A stretch of DNA of 53,406 nucleotides from Tieghemiomyces parasiticus (GCA_027575765.1 JANBPT010000224.1:1-53406), one strand, 5' to 3'; positions 33,360-44,914 are shown, numbered from the stretch's first letter. Program-made: numbers and translations. Notes: generated by a model from the letters alone, not told the origin.

Positions 33360-34235
33360 TACTGTCTCTTCTCTACCTACTGGCATACATTTCTCCGCTT
33401 TCTTTAAAAATTGACTCGTGCTCGTTAAATCACTACTCCTACCTTCTCTGCCTTCGTATGGCGCTCAAGAACGTCACAAGGGGTGACCCCGGGCTATATT
33501 GTTCATGGCCTTGGCTTGTGCGCCATGCACCGCCCTAATCGTATGCGGGAATAACTATCACTATAGGTATTTGTGTCTAGACATTACGCCCCACAGTGTG
33601 TTTGGTTTCCTCTTCACCTAGTTTTGAGTGTGCTCATGGTATTCACCCTACTCCCAGCTGCGACCTGGTCGCTAGTGAAGAGGTAATTATGAAGTTTTAT
33701 GCATCCAGTTTAGCCTTGTTATCGAGAACATGCAAGGGGACTCTCCCGTGTCGAACCGAGGGGTCAAAATGCCCGGTGTATCTTCCTTACTCTAGCTTGG
33801 CAAGGTCATCAGCCACCGGCCCCTTCGCTACAGGGGCTAGGCCGGAGTCACGACTTTCGAGCAGCTGTCGATCAGGGTCAGCGCGGGTGTCCTTGGAAAA
33901 CGACTGGAATCGTCACTCGTAGGCATTAAAAGTATTCCAGGCTGCTTGTTACCAGCCTTGCATTAGTTTTCGGCATAACTGTTTCCTAATTTTTAGCCTT
34001 GCATGATGCAGTACTTTAGAAATATGCATCGCGGAGTAAGTAGCATGAGATGAATGGATACAGACTCCAAGGTAGTGTTACTGCCCCCCTCTTACCAAGC
34101 GGCAGCTAATCCTGGCCTTCCAATGTCAATCTCGGCATTCTCTTGGTCACATCATTTCTATAAAAGCTCTGCTGGTTGCTGACCGGATTCGCGATTCTGC
34201 GTTTGGAGCAGGATCCACGACATCCGGCAGCCACA
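33360..34235. other. Intergenic upstream of the lipase
   Basis: 876 bp. It contains the lipase core promoter at its right end (TATAAAA, listed separately). I searched it for an upstream signal-peptide exon for the lipase and found none with a usable donor; the best candidate, MKFYASSLALLSRTC near 33690, lacks a GT within a useful distance. Confidence 0.5.
34159..34165 (+). promoter_or_regulatory. TATA box of the lipase gene
   Basis: TATAAAA, 71 nt upstream of the ATG at 34236. It supports that ATG as the true start. Confidence 0.5.
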
Positions 34236-35588
34236 ATGGGGAACCGCTGCTTATCTAAAGAAGAGATTTTAGCCAACCAGTATGTCGTATCAGCTGGGGA
34301 GCTGGCAAAACTACAGGCCATGGCCGAGTAAGTAGCACTACGTTCAGGTGAACACCGGTGTAATCTGGGAATATAATATCTAGACATCGGCTGGTTGAGG
34401 ACTACCATAAGACTCTTGGCCTTTATCCTTCTTCTGCAAAAGCCATGGAATTAACTAAATGAGGCCAGCTAACGCGGGGGAAATCCGCCTTGTACAAATT
34501 ATACTGCGTGGTCAACGGTACAGATTCGCGGCCGCCGCATACCAGCCGGTTGAGGGCTGGCAATGTAAACCCTGTCTCCACGAGGGCCGCGCGGCGGGCA
34601 CCCAAGTCGTAATGACCTTTGCCAGTGATAATCCCCACAGCAAAGGCTACCTTGCCCGCAACGACCGCCTAAAACGTATCATATTGGCTTTCATGGGCAC
34701 GACCACAATCATGGCTCTCCTCGAGGATGCATCCTTCATACACCAGGCCTGGCCCGTCACGGTCGAAGGGTCGGCTGTCCATGGCGGGTTTCATTGGGGT
34801 TACATGGAGCACCGGGACACATTTGTGCCACGCGTGGGCGAGCTCATGCGCGCATATCCAAACTACACGCTAACCTTAACTGGCCACTCATTGGGCGCAG
34901 GTAAGTCGGCACCGGCGCAATAGAGCTCTCTCTATTACAACGTAAAGGTGCTTTGGTCGCTATCCGCCCCCCCGTTAATAAGTGGCGACTTTGTTCTAAT
35001 GACCACGAGCCGGGAAGGGTGTACCTATTCGCACCCCTCGTTACCGTCACCCTTTCTCCTCGTATGTTACTAAATCTAGCCCAGGCGCAACTGGCCGCCG
35101 TGGACCTGGCGCTAACCTACCCAGACTTCGTCCAGCGTACCGAGCTCTACGCCTACGGTTCCCCACGCGTCGGCAACGGACCCTTCGTAGCTTTCTTCAA
35201 CACTCTTCCTTTTGCCTACGTGGCCCGCGTGACCCATAAACACGAACTGGTCCCACACATGGCCCCACGCTTCATGGGCTTTATCCATACCAACCATGAG
35301 TTTTGGATTCGAGCAGACGACGACCTCGTGGTTCAGTGCGCCCCGCAGTCCATGATCGAGACTTACGTATGTAGCGGCTGCTTGCCGTACCTGATCAGTA
35401 AGACGTGGCTAGAAGACCACCAAACGTACTGGGGAATCGTGTTTGATATCAACCAAAATCGGTCCGTCAGCCGTGAGGCCTACCAAGGGAGGGAGGAGGA
35501 TACTAGGGGTGCACCAGTTACAACAATCGTGCGAGTCGAAGACACTAGGCTTCTGACTAAACACGATGATCACTTAGTGTACTTATAA
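34236..35588 (+). CDS. Class 3 lipase (Lipase_3 fold), no signal peptide
   Basis: Alpha/beta-hydrolase, predicted acylglycerol or ester hydrolase. Exons: 34236-34327, 34524-34900, 35080-35588; 978 nt, 325 aa. Exons 1 and 2 join to LAKLQAMAEFAAAAYQP, the usual helix at the start of the fold; then GYLARNDRLKRIILAFMGT, VHGGFHWGYM, nucleophile elbow TGHSLGAAQAQLAAVDLAL (Ser from exon 2, elbow split by intron 2), YAYGSPRVGN and VTHKHELVPHMAPRFMGFIH. Two deviations: the oxyanion-type R-G-T/S is M-G-T, and the Asp expected in the VTH-x-x-D-x-VP motif is Glu (HELVP). The catalytic His is probably in FIHTNHEFW. The family is usually secreted, but residues 1-30 (MGNRCLSKEEILANQ) are not a signal peptide. 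Confidence 0.9.
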
Positions 35589-35856
35589 ATCGATGGGGAA
35601 ACTGTATTTATGTTATTCCGCATGATGCTTCACGTTGCCTTGCCACACGAGGCCAGTCCTTAAAATTAGTACAGTGATGGAGGCAAGCGTAGAACCCGCT
35701 TTACCAAGAGCCACCAAACGAGCAACCGGACTACATCGCCCACCTAACCACATTCCCGTTGACGTGCATGGGCAGTGGGGCCTTTGTCTATCGAGTTATT
35801 CACTTTCCGCCTTCTTTCAATTCCCAACTTGCATTCACCTTCACAACCCTGACGCC

Positions 35857-37707
35857 ATGGTGGGCCATACCGAGTATGACTACCCAGAATTCGCCGAACT
35901 CTACCGCTGCCTAGAACCGGTCGATATTGTGGGGTACCCGCCCACCCCGGTAGCGGAGGTAGAGTCCTTCACCGATGCCGAGGGGCCCATGTCGACCTAC
36001 TCTTCATCGTCCGACCCCAACGACATTCCGGCCAACTCCGAAGGCGGCCCCTTGGACGTTGGCGAGACCGACGAATTTATGCAGCCGCCCAGCCTGCCTG
36101 AAGTCAAGCAGATGCTACACACGTGCAAAGTTTTGGTGGTAGGGGCCGGTGGTCTCGGCTGTGAGCTGCTCAAGGACTTGGCCTTGTCGGGATTCCGCGA
36201 TATCCACGTTATCGATATGGACACCATCGATGTGAGCAATCTGAACCGCCAGTTTCTGTTTCGTGCCAAGGATATCGGTCAGCCCAAGGCTAACGTGGCC
36301 GCGGCGTTTGTCAATTCCCGCGTGGTCACGGCCCAGGTAACCCCGTAAGTTCTCCGCAGGCACGGTGATTGACTGGAAACTTGACAACACAGCGGTGATG
36401 GGCCTTACTTGGCCATGCTTGGCATGGATACCCTAACCGTTACCATGCTCGTAACATACTGATAGTCATCACTGTCGCATTCAGGATAAGGATAAGGATT
36501 TTTACTTACAGTTCCAGGTCATCATTTGTGGCCTGGATTCTGTGGAGGCCCGGCGGTGGATGAACGCCTTCCTCGTGGGAATTGCCGATATGCAGAACCC
36601 CGAGACCCTCAAACCCTTGATCGACGGCGGCACCGAAGGTAAGTGAAGTCGCCGGCCGCACTTTTCGTTAGCACAGTTACGTCGATATCGGTTGCCCGTT
36701 AAGCTGTTTCGCTTAGGTTCGCCGCTCACATCGTCCCTTCTACCATCATTGGACTTACTTCTGTCCGTGCCGGGCATGATAAATAACAGGACTGAATGGC
36801 CAGGCCCGCGTGATCATTCCGCTTGTCACTTCCTGCTACGAGTGCACGTTGGACCTCCATAAGAAACAGACTGTGTACCCTATCTGTACCATTGCCAATA
36901 CGCCACGACTTCCGGAACATTGTATAGAGTACGCCTCGGTTGTCGCCTGGCCCCAAGAGCACGAAGGTAAGGTAGTTGTGGTCGTGACATAACTCGCCAG
37001 CTGCATTAGAGAGAACAACCGTTGGTTATCTTACTGTGCCTTGCGGTGTGGCTACAACAACAGCTCAACCCCCCGCCCCTACCTCTCCAACCCACTTATC
37101 ATCATCCCCTCTCTTGCCAGACCTCGCATTGGATACCGACAATCCTGACCATCTCCGATGGGTATTCGAGCGGGCCCTGGAGCGCGCTGAGTCATTTCGT
37201 ATCCCAGGGGTTACCTATACGTTGACGCAAGGGGTGGTCAAGAATATTATCCCGGCAATTGCCTCGACTAACGCGGTGATCGCAGCGGCTTGCGCCAATG
37301 AGGCCCTCAAACTGGTCACCAACTGCCATCCTTACCTCGACAACTACATGATGTACACGGGCACCGCCGGTATCTACACCTATACCTACGCCCACGCCAA
37401 GCGCTCCGACTGCCCAGTATGCGGCAGCGCCCGGTGCTCCGTGACATTTGACCCCCGCCGGCCTCTGCGTGACTTGGTGGAGTGGCTCGCGGAGGAACCC
37501 GGTATTCGCTTGGCTGCCCCCAGCCTGGTCACCACCGCCCAGGTCAATCTTTACCTCCAGGCGCCGCCACAGTTGGAAGTCCAGACGCGGCCCAACCTTG
37601 ATAAGCCCCTTGGTAGCCTCATTCGGGATGACGAGGAAATCATGGTTACTGACCGGACCCTGCCAGTCTCTCTGATCCTGCGGGTAAAGTTGTCGGGGGA
37701 GGATTAG
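35857..37707 (+). CDS. UBA3: NEDD8-activating enzyme E1 catalytic subunit UBA3
   Basis: Forms a heterodimer with ULA1/APPBP1 and activates the cullin modifier NEDD8/Rub1. Exons: 35857-36344, 36466-36638, 36790-36966, 37121-37707; 1425 nt, 474 aa. The exon 1/2 junction restores [19 protein letters not shown]-binding [15 protein letters not shown] is at about 92-106, with [16 protein letters not shown] after it. [18 protein letters not shown] and the active-site region [18 protein letters not shown] follow, with the thioester Cys at about residue 253. Zinc-type Cys pairs are SCYEC and [26 protein letters not shown] is the crossover region. The C-terminus (from LRDLVEWL) is the ubiquitin-fold domain that recruits the E2. 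The first 80 residues are an acidic Ser/Pro-rich extension. Confidence 0.95.
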
Positions 37708-38154
37708 GTAATGTGCAGGGTTGTGTAGAGAGAGAGAATGAAATGTCGTGCGTTGCTCTTCCCGTATGGAGCTTGGCCAGGAACTACTATATTCATGATA
37801 AGTGGCGAATAGAAAATGGCTAGTCAAGTAGGTGAAGCTTTATATTCATGATTTTGCGGGATGGATACAGTCAATGCGCCGATGTTAGCGAGTAGTCATG
37901 AGGAGAAAGAGAAAGAGGAAGAGGTGTTCAAACTGTGACGAACAAAGGCGCCAAGAAAACAAAGGGGAGGGGCGGAAATGAGACACAGTGAATAGGGCAA
38001 GGCACCACAGACAACGAGGGGAAACCAAGGAGAATGTACGTGAGGGAGAAGGGTTGGAAACGAAACCTCGCAGGGGATAGACGGCGGCAGAAAAAGCTGG
38101 GTATAAATTGGACTTGAGACATCGGTGTATGGGCACTGCTCTGCTCTTATGAGG
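37708..38154. other. Convergent 3' spacer, UBA3 / ERV46
   Basis: 447 bp between converging genes. ATATTCATGATAAG-like AT-rich patches near 37785-37850 may hold the UBA3 poly(A) region; the right part is purine-rich on the plus strand. No gene seen. Confidence 0.6.
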
Positions 38155-39795
38155 CTAGAACTGCTTGCCGAGCTCCACTTTCTTGCGCAGGACAGTCTCG
38201 GCGCGGTAAATGAAGGCATCAACGATGCCAGCCACGGTGAAGATGCCACCGACGATGGCACAGAGACTGGTGAGGAAATGGGACAGGGACTTGCGGTTCT
38301 CGGCGTAGATGACCCGCATGGGTGAGATCTCGTAGTTGAAGAACACTCCGGTATTGCCGCCGCTGAACGGGAACGAGAGCAGGCGCTTGGCGTGCTCGGT
38401 AACCGAATACTGGTTGGAGATGATGTCGGGTTTCGACAGGTAGTGGACCTCGGTTCCGACCACCTTGAGGAAGTACTGGTACTGAAGGTCGCCTGTTAAA
38501 GAGAAGTGCAATAGGGGGGCAGTGGTGCATTGGGTCGCGTTGGGTGGGTTAAAAAGCCATTATATGTATGGGTTTGCTGAGCGGCCAGTGGGAGGCACCC
38601 GGGATCCGTTGGTTGGAGAGTGGGTGCTCCAAGCGTCCCGTCCCTCCGCTCGACGGGTCCCCCAGCTTCAAGTAAAGTACTTACGAACGGGAGCGACCTT
38701 GGTAGCGCGGTCGAGCGGGTTAATCATATTGGGGTACGTGCTTCCGAAGGAGAGATGGTTAATGGTGTGCGAAAAATCGTAGTCGTCGGGCATGTACGAG
38801 TAGATGGTGTGGATGTGGACATTGTTGTGAATAGCGCTTTGGCCGGCCATGATGTGGAAATTGCCTGACACCTTCTTCACCTTGAGAGACCCGTGGATGA
38901 TGCACCCTTCCTTGGCCTGTTTAAGGAGGTTCTCCTTCCAGTGTTCCTTGACGCACTGTTCAAAGTCATCTGGGTTGGCGAACGCCCAGCCCATAGAGTT
39001 GTAGGCCCGCCTCACGTCGTCGCACGTGTTGCAGCACGAGAGACCGTCCGGGTGCTTGCCGCCGTAGCAACTCCCGCAGTAGCCGTCCTTGTCCGTGTTA
39101 GCCAGGGCGTTGCCGACTTTAGCCACCTTTTCGCCGCCGCGGTAGCTCTCACGATCCTCGGTGATGCGGTTACCCAGCGGGTCCAGGCGGACCTTGTAAA
39201 TGTCATGGTCCACGCTGGCCTCCTGCTCCCCCGTTGCATCCATCACGTCCATATTGAGCAGGAAACAAGGGGCATGAGGGAAAGTCACATTGACGTTGAT
39301 AGTCATCATCTCTCCGCGCGACTTGTCCACCACCAGCCGGGGACGGAGTTCGACCGAGCGGTAGTCGGAAAATTCCGATACCAGGAGGGTCAGGATAATG
39401 AGGGTGCTGACGATGGTGACTGGCCAGTAGGTAGGATGTGAGGACGGTACAACACAACACAGGAATCGAGTTAGTGCGGGCAGCAACGAGAGGGAGGGAA
39501 CGGAGGTACGTGCAACGACGGTGGGGGCCATGGCGTTATCCACCGAGAGCGGTCCATGTGTACAGGGAAGGGCCATGGTTTAGCGCCACCGCGTAACTCC
39601 GTCGGCCTTGTCAATACGATAACCCCACTCTTCGACCGATAGCCTGGCCCTGTCAGCAAATTCTCTGTGCGACAACGAATAGGCCAACTTACCAGCAGCT
39701 CCGGAGATGGTCTTGACGCTAAAGTCATCGAGGGTCTTTGCGTAGGCGTCGAAGCTACGCAGCCGGTTAGATAACGAAGGGGCGTTCCGCGACAT
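38155..39795 (-). CDS. ERV46: ERV46/ERGIC3, ER-Golgi cargo receptor subunit
   Basis: Membrane protein cycling between ER and Golgi in COPII/COPI vesicles, partner of Erv41. Exons (minus): 39693-39795, 38685-39419, 38155-38492; 1176 nt, 391 aa. The N-terminal cytosolic segment is RLRSFDAYAKTLDDFSVKT; TM1 is VTIVSTLIILTLLVSEF (about residues 36-52). The large lumenal domain contains RGEMMTINVNVTFPHAPC, the Cys-rich GYCGSCYGG and LSCCNTCDDVR, CIIHGSLKVKKVSGNFH and NHLSFG. TM2 is near LCAIVGGIFTVAGIVDAFIY. The short cytosolic tail ends RKKVELGKQF, with a KK motif suitable for coat binding. Introns are 192 and 273 nt. Confidence 0.95.
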
Positions 39796-40705
39796 GCGGG
39801 GTCGGTCCTGGGGGATGGCGAAGGTAGGGAAGGCCGGCGGGTGACGCGAGATGAGAGGAGCGTACGTGAAATGCGTAGGGGCGTCGCAGAGAGATGTGGG
39901 CAAACAACGGACGAGGGGCTGTAAGTTGGATATATATTTTTTCAAGGAAGCGGGTCGTGGCTGTGAGGGTCTAGGTTAAGCAACGGGGTTAAAAGGTGAA
40001 GGGTATGTGGTATAAAAAAAAACCGGATAGCAGGGCGGGCGTAGCAGCCCTTGGCTTTCACAATGCGAAGCAGGAGTGACAGAATTTGAGTGGCCGCTCT
40101 GTGAGAGGTTCCGGTAGCAAGCCTGATAAAGGACGTGGTCAAAGGGAAGGTGGGGACGATCAACTGTTTAAAAGGTCAAGCCTGGCGGCAGAGGTGGCCC
40201 AATCCAAGGACCCAATAGAAAGCCGGAGGGAAGGGGGCCTACTGCCTTCCCGTTCAACTTGCGGCCTGATGGTCCGCCCTCCCCAACATCACTTCTTTGA
40301 CTCTACGCAGACGATGTACCGAATACAGCCAACAGTGTCAATAGGCACAGCAAATGGGACTGGTACCCATCACTGGAGAGTCGGGAGGGTAGGCCATCTA
40401 TCATCCCTCTGGGCATGGGGGCCGATCCCTTCATTAATCTCAATAGGGTAGCTTTACGGTGCGTGTCGCTTCGATACTCGTTAGAGACGAAAGGTTATAA
40501 ACGTCGGTCCTAGCATAAACATAGCAGTTTCAACCTTGAACGGAGGTTGGCGAGGCCATCTTCCGCAGAAGAAAGAATAGTGCCATAATTCCGGCTAATG
40601 GCTACAGTCCGAATAGTAACACCTGGTTACCTCCTCGCCCGCGATGAACCATGACGACGGTATTTTATTCAAGCGGATACAAATACAGACGGGATGCCAA
40701 GTCTA
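39796..40705. other. Intergenic: ERV46 upstream / Elongin A downstream
   Basis: 910 bp between two minus-strand genes. A small frame at 40086-40451 (+) has no recognisable domain. A poly-A stretch at 40014-40022 on the plus strand is adjacent to TATA on the reverse sense. No supported gene. Confidence 0.55.
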
Positions 40706-42242
40706 TCAGCCAGACTTGTCGGACTGGTGGGGGCGAAGCATTTTGGTCGGGGTGGTGCTGCGTATGTCGTCCCAAAAGCTGGTCCGCTTTGGCGCACTGG
40801 CCGGCGGCAGAGGCTTGGGTGGATAGGGTGATAGGGTTGTGCGTTGGGCTGGAGCCAACCCGCGGTCCCGTGGTCCCATCAGTGGTGGCGTCGAGCGGGG
40901 TTGAGGTGGCGGAGTTAAAAATACCGTGGTTGGCCGGAGTGCCTTTGGATTGGCCCTCCGCGACAGAATCGAACGGGCCTCCACGCGCGATTTCTCCATA
41001 AGCGATTTACCTAGTAATCATGAAGGAGGGAAAGGTAGGTGAATGGTCATAACAGTTGCCCAGTTAGAACTCCAAAAATATGTAGCAGAGTCACTGCTGG
41101 TGACACGCCGGTTGGGAGGGGGGGGGAGTGCCAATCACTTACTTTGGCGCGGTGGAGTACCAAAGCGCTTGGGTTGGGAGAGCCGCATTCGAGGGGTCTC
41201 GTGGGTCAGGATAGGTTTGCGCGCCTTACGCTGATTTTCAAGATCCTGGTACGCCCCCCGTACTCGGGCCGACGCTCGCTCCAATTTCAGAGCGCGCTCC
41301 TGTTCGTAACTCTACGGCATGGATGGGCGTAGTGGCATGGTGTATCGAAAAATATTATACGTTAGGGTCACAGGCGGCTTGCGTGATACCGGATGCCCAT
41401 TGACACTAGGCTCCCCGTCGTGAACGTCAGTCGGGGATAGTCCGGGTTGCTTACCTCGTAGAGATCGCGCCATGTTTCGCCGGACCCTGGGTCGGTCCTT
41501 GTCGGCTGCGTGCTCTGCCGCGCAAGGTTCTTGCATAGAGTAGCCCAGAGGTCTGGTAGAAGATAAATTACAGCCATATCACTCAACAAGCATTAGTCAG
41601 TAAGAAATAATGACCATTGTCGAGCGCAAAGGATAACATTTGCATACAGCTTGATATAATGTATCATTGTTTCTATACATGGGCGACAAGGCTTACCATT
41701 TGTGTGCTTTTTGTAATGCTGAGCGTCGAAATTGTGTATGTAGTATACCGGGAACAAAAAGGTATATTAGTTCCGGTCTGGCAAGTAGGAAATTGATGGT
41801 GCCAGGATCGCGGACTAGCTCGCGAGCCGGTCACGACTAAACGAGATGGGTAGCCAGATCATAAACCATCCAGTCACTAACCGGATTATGAGCTTCGATA
41901 CATTTGAGTTGGTCACCGCTACAAGTCCGGAGGACAGGCTCGAGGAGGAAGAATGGCGTGTCGCCAACGTCCGTAATATCTAAGGGACGAGGCGCAGGTT
42001 AAGTCGGGACAAAGAGGTTGCGCAATAGTGGATCAGCTAAATGAGGCGTACGTGAACCTGGGGCGCTCCGCACCTTCAGTTGTCCCCTAGTCATCGAGTC
42101 ACTTACATTTGGCGTTGCGGACAAGGACCCGCACGCAGAGCTGGTGTAGAGTCGGTAGGCTATTACCGCTATTAGCCGGGGACATGGTGAGCGGGAAATG
42201 CGCGGTGGAGCTGGCCGCGCCGGGTGGTTTGCGAATGGACAT
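40706..42242 (-). CDS. Elongin A, Pol II elongation factor / E3 substrate-adaptor subunit
   Basis: Elongin A binds Elongin B/C and helps RNA polymerase II elongation, and can serve in ubiquitination of stalled Pol II. Six exons (minus): 42107-42242, 41882-41979, 41697-41718, 41455-41552, 41143-41311, 40706-41010; 828 nt, 275 aa, all phases consistent. Residues about 30-45 hold a BC-box (TLHQLCVRVL). The F-box-like region follows: VGDTPFFLLEPVLRTCS, DQLKCIEAHNP, the 22-nt exon's HYKKHTN, then DLWATLCKNLA. WRDLYE and the helix SYEQERALKLERASARVRGAY complete the Elongin_A domain. The C-terminus is basic and Pro-rich, with SKSLMEKSRVEARS. The start is uncertain: the frame is open to an ATG at 42341, and a later MSPANSG could also initiate. 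Confidence 0.82.
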
Positions 42243-43817
42243 GCTCGATACGAGACGGGCCAGGTATAAAGTCCAGGAGAAAAGCGCAACTTGGTGAAGG
42301 ACGAGATAGTCGAATTCTGTAGTAATGCGATGTGGAGACAATGGCCCCGTAGGTATGCCGCTCAGGGGCGTGGGTACACGTCGTTTGAATTAGAAACAGG
42401 ACAGGTAAGCAGTGGATAAGTTGGGTAGCCTTGTGCAGCTAAAGGAGGAGCTAAGCAAGGTAGTACCAACAGGCCGGGAGGGCATTGCCGGGTGGCACAC
42501 AATTTCACGTTGGCTTTAGGGAAAGCAGAGCAAATGAGGTCTGTTGGATGTGGCGAATGGTAGAGAGGGCTAAGGCGACGTGTAAGTTTTAACTGGACTA
42601 ATGGGGTGCTATACGAGAGAGGACGGTTACAGTCCGTGACAGATGAGGCCGGCGCGCCGGCTTATAAGTGAAGTGAGGTGTAGCGGCCAGGCTACAACGG
42701 TGGCAGGTGAGTTTGGGAGTATTCCCTTAGTGAAAAATTGACGCACCAAAGGCTATTGGCTGGGGTTCAATCAGCATCGAAATGTGGTATTTAAGGATGG
42801 TAATACAATATCGCAACGTTTTAATGCTAATCAATCTTTTATTGGAAAAATAATGCCAGTCAACCTGGAATACTCAGCGAATTTCTTTCAGTAGCGTCTA
42901 AGAATAGGCCTTAGCGGTGTTGACAAGCATAGGAAGTATTGGGTCATCGGATACTGATTGTAGATAAAATTATTTTAGAAATAAGGCGAATGGAGTGCAA
43001 AATATGTATGTAATCGGAGGAAATGTGAAAAAGGTAAGAACCAGTAAAAGAGTGAGACTACGAGGGTGTCAGAGCGAGAGACGTAGGTATGAATTACGAG
43101 TACTAAGTAGTATGTGTCTGTAAGTGATTGACGGGGTAGTACCCTCAGCGCACGGGGAAACACAGAGATTTTTTATGGTCCAGACACCTTTTGGTGGCAA
43201 TTAGGACGAGTATATTGGTCTTGGTCCGATTGACAAGCGGGAGCCAAGTATCAAACCCAGAGCAGGAGGTCGGCGGGGGGAGGAGTTTCCAGTACTAGGT
43301 GTAGGAGTCGGTTGATGGGCGTGAGGGCAAGTTTAGGTGTGGTGTCTGGCGATGTAATAGAGGTCCCTGTTACTCGCTGCAATTAACGTCACTAATCAGA
43401 TGGACGATAGTACATCCAAATTTCTGCAGTGTACACAGGGATTAGGGATTCAGGTATCTGGTCTAGCCTCAGGAGTTCCACCATGTGCCGTAACTGTTGT
43501 GGAAAATAAGACGAAAAAGTGAGGTGGACTCCGGAGACCATATGTATGGTACATATACACAATGAGTATTCATTAGAGTATGTAGGTGGATTTGCCCGAT
43601 TGTTATTACTGCTAGTATTTCTTTGATACCATACGAGAATGTACTTTATCAATATGAAACGGAAGGGAAAATGCCAAAATGATAATATAATAAAGAGCAT
43701 TGGCATGGCATTAACTCGGATAACGGAAATCAAACAGTTCGTGATACCAGCGGTTTACATCGGTTCCGGAATTGTCCCCATTTGACGCGCAGATTGTGAC
43801 GATACATTGAGTAGGCG
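42243..43817. other. Intergenic, no supported gene
   Basis: 1.6 kb, AT-rich between about 42780 and 43740, unlike most of the window. A 113-codon minus frame at 43392-43733 is open but AT-rich and unlike neighbouring coding sequence. Region upstream of Elongin A is purine-rich on the plus strand, as for other minus-strand promoters here. Confidence 0.5.
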
Positions 43818-44914
43818 TTACATCATAGGGGGAATGCCCTGATTCCTCTGTCTAATGACCAGCAGATCCAGCCGGTCCCCTTCACGGGTAACGGCCAGTT
43901 CAAATGGTCGGGGGAGGTTAGCGGTACGGTAGGCACGCAGTTCAGCCATTGCATCGGTCGGCTCCTGTAATAGGGGCTGGATGCCATCGGATGACGCTGA
44001 GGCTTCCGTCGGGGCCAGGTAGCTGAACCCGAACAACGGGTCAATTTCGTAGGGTCTGCGTTGGGTGGGGTCTGTAAAGTCACGCAGTTAGCGTGCCAGG
44101 GTCAGGTTCACTCTGTCTTCGATGCCTGTCTCGAGCGTCTCCTGCGTGTGGCGAAGGGTGGTTCTAAAGCCGGCCGCACATGGTGCATCAAGAACGACGG
44201 GGACGTAGTGGGCAAAGAAGCCTACGGTGCAGGAGAGGTCGAAAGCGGTATCGCCAACGGGCTGGCGGCCGTGGGTCATGAAGGCCAGACTCATGACGTT
44301 GAAGTGGAACACCTCCTGGTAGGCCACATGTAGAGCCGTGACTAACAGCTCAATAGGGGTGGCACCAAAGCGGCTGGCGGCCGAAGTCAGGGTCGACGGG
44401 GATATGTCCAGACGGACAAGGCATTCGGGATGTCGACCACCAGGAGTGCTTTCAGGCATGGCCACTTCGCCCCGCAGACTCACCGCGAGGTCAGGGAGCG
44501 GTGGTGGTACAGTGAGGGTGTCGAGGTCGAGGTCCTGTGCCGTCTGGTACAGATACTCGGCCCACGCTTGGCAGGAGACGGTGGGCGGTTCTACCTGCTG
44601 GCCCAGAAGCAGGCGGGTCAGGTCCTCGGCGAAGACCTTGTACGAGAGGTAGTCTGAGGCCAGGTGGTGGACGCAGTGGAAAAAGTACTGTTCATGACCC
44701 AGGTCGAACACGTGGAACGTGCTGAGCGGACCACTTTCGATATCCAACTCGAGGCCCAGCGAAGGTAGAGCTGTGGTGGGAGGTCCAGCCCCCTCTGGCT
44801 GAGCCGCCCCCACCCGTTGTTGTACTGTGACCGCACAGTGGCGTCGGAGTCGATGAGAGACCACCATGTACGCCAACCCCCCTCTGACGGTGCCGCTCAC
44901 CAATATGGTAAGAG
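43818..44914 (-). pseudogene. NRPS-type condensation-domain fragment with in-frame stop
   Basis: Relic of, or truncated, condensation (C) domain of nonribosomal peptide synthetases, which forms peptide bonds between carrier-bound substrates. The reading frame shows the catalytic HHLASD motif (HHxxxD, bases 44652-44669) in FFHCVHHLASDYLSYKVFAEDL, preceded by STFHVFDLGHEQYF. Further on are ATPIELLVTALHVAY, THGRQPV and FDLSCTVGFFAHYVPV, matching C-domain motifs C5-C6. At 44088-44090 the frame meets TAA, but continues in the same frame with coding-like sequence (RRPYEIDPLFGFSYLAP, then LPRPFELAVTREGDRL) to a stop at 43818. The C-domain start is missing; a TACTAAC...CAG acceptor at 44915-44928 suggests an unfound upstream exon, although the frame is open to 45002. 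No adenylation or carrier domain is nearby. Confidence 0.72.

Noticed and set aside
33596..33922. Frame containing MKFYASSLALLSRTC as a signal-peptide exon for the lipase
   Set aside because: No usable donor follows it, and a TATA box lies between it and the lipase ATG.
36337..36342. GTAACC donor directly after CAG as the end of UBA3 exon 1
   Set aside because: It would drop the conserved VTPH-x-x-x-IQ residues; the GTAAGT donor eight bases downstream with the acceptor at 36465 restores them in phase.
43392..43733. 113-codon AT-rich minus-strand frame downstream of the condensation-domain fragment
   Set aside because: Codon use is unlike that of the genes here, it does not join to the C-domain frame, and no family is recognisable; left as intergenic.
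44051..44090. A 40-nt intron as an explanation for the in-frame TAA
   Set aside because: Splice and branch sequences look good, but removing 40 nt shifts the reading away from the frame that resembles the C-domain end. Kept as an alternative within the finding.
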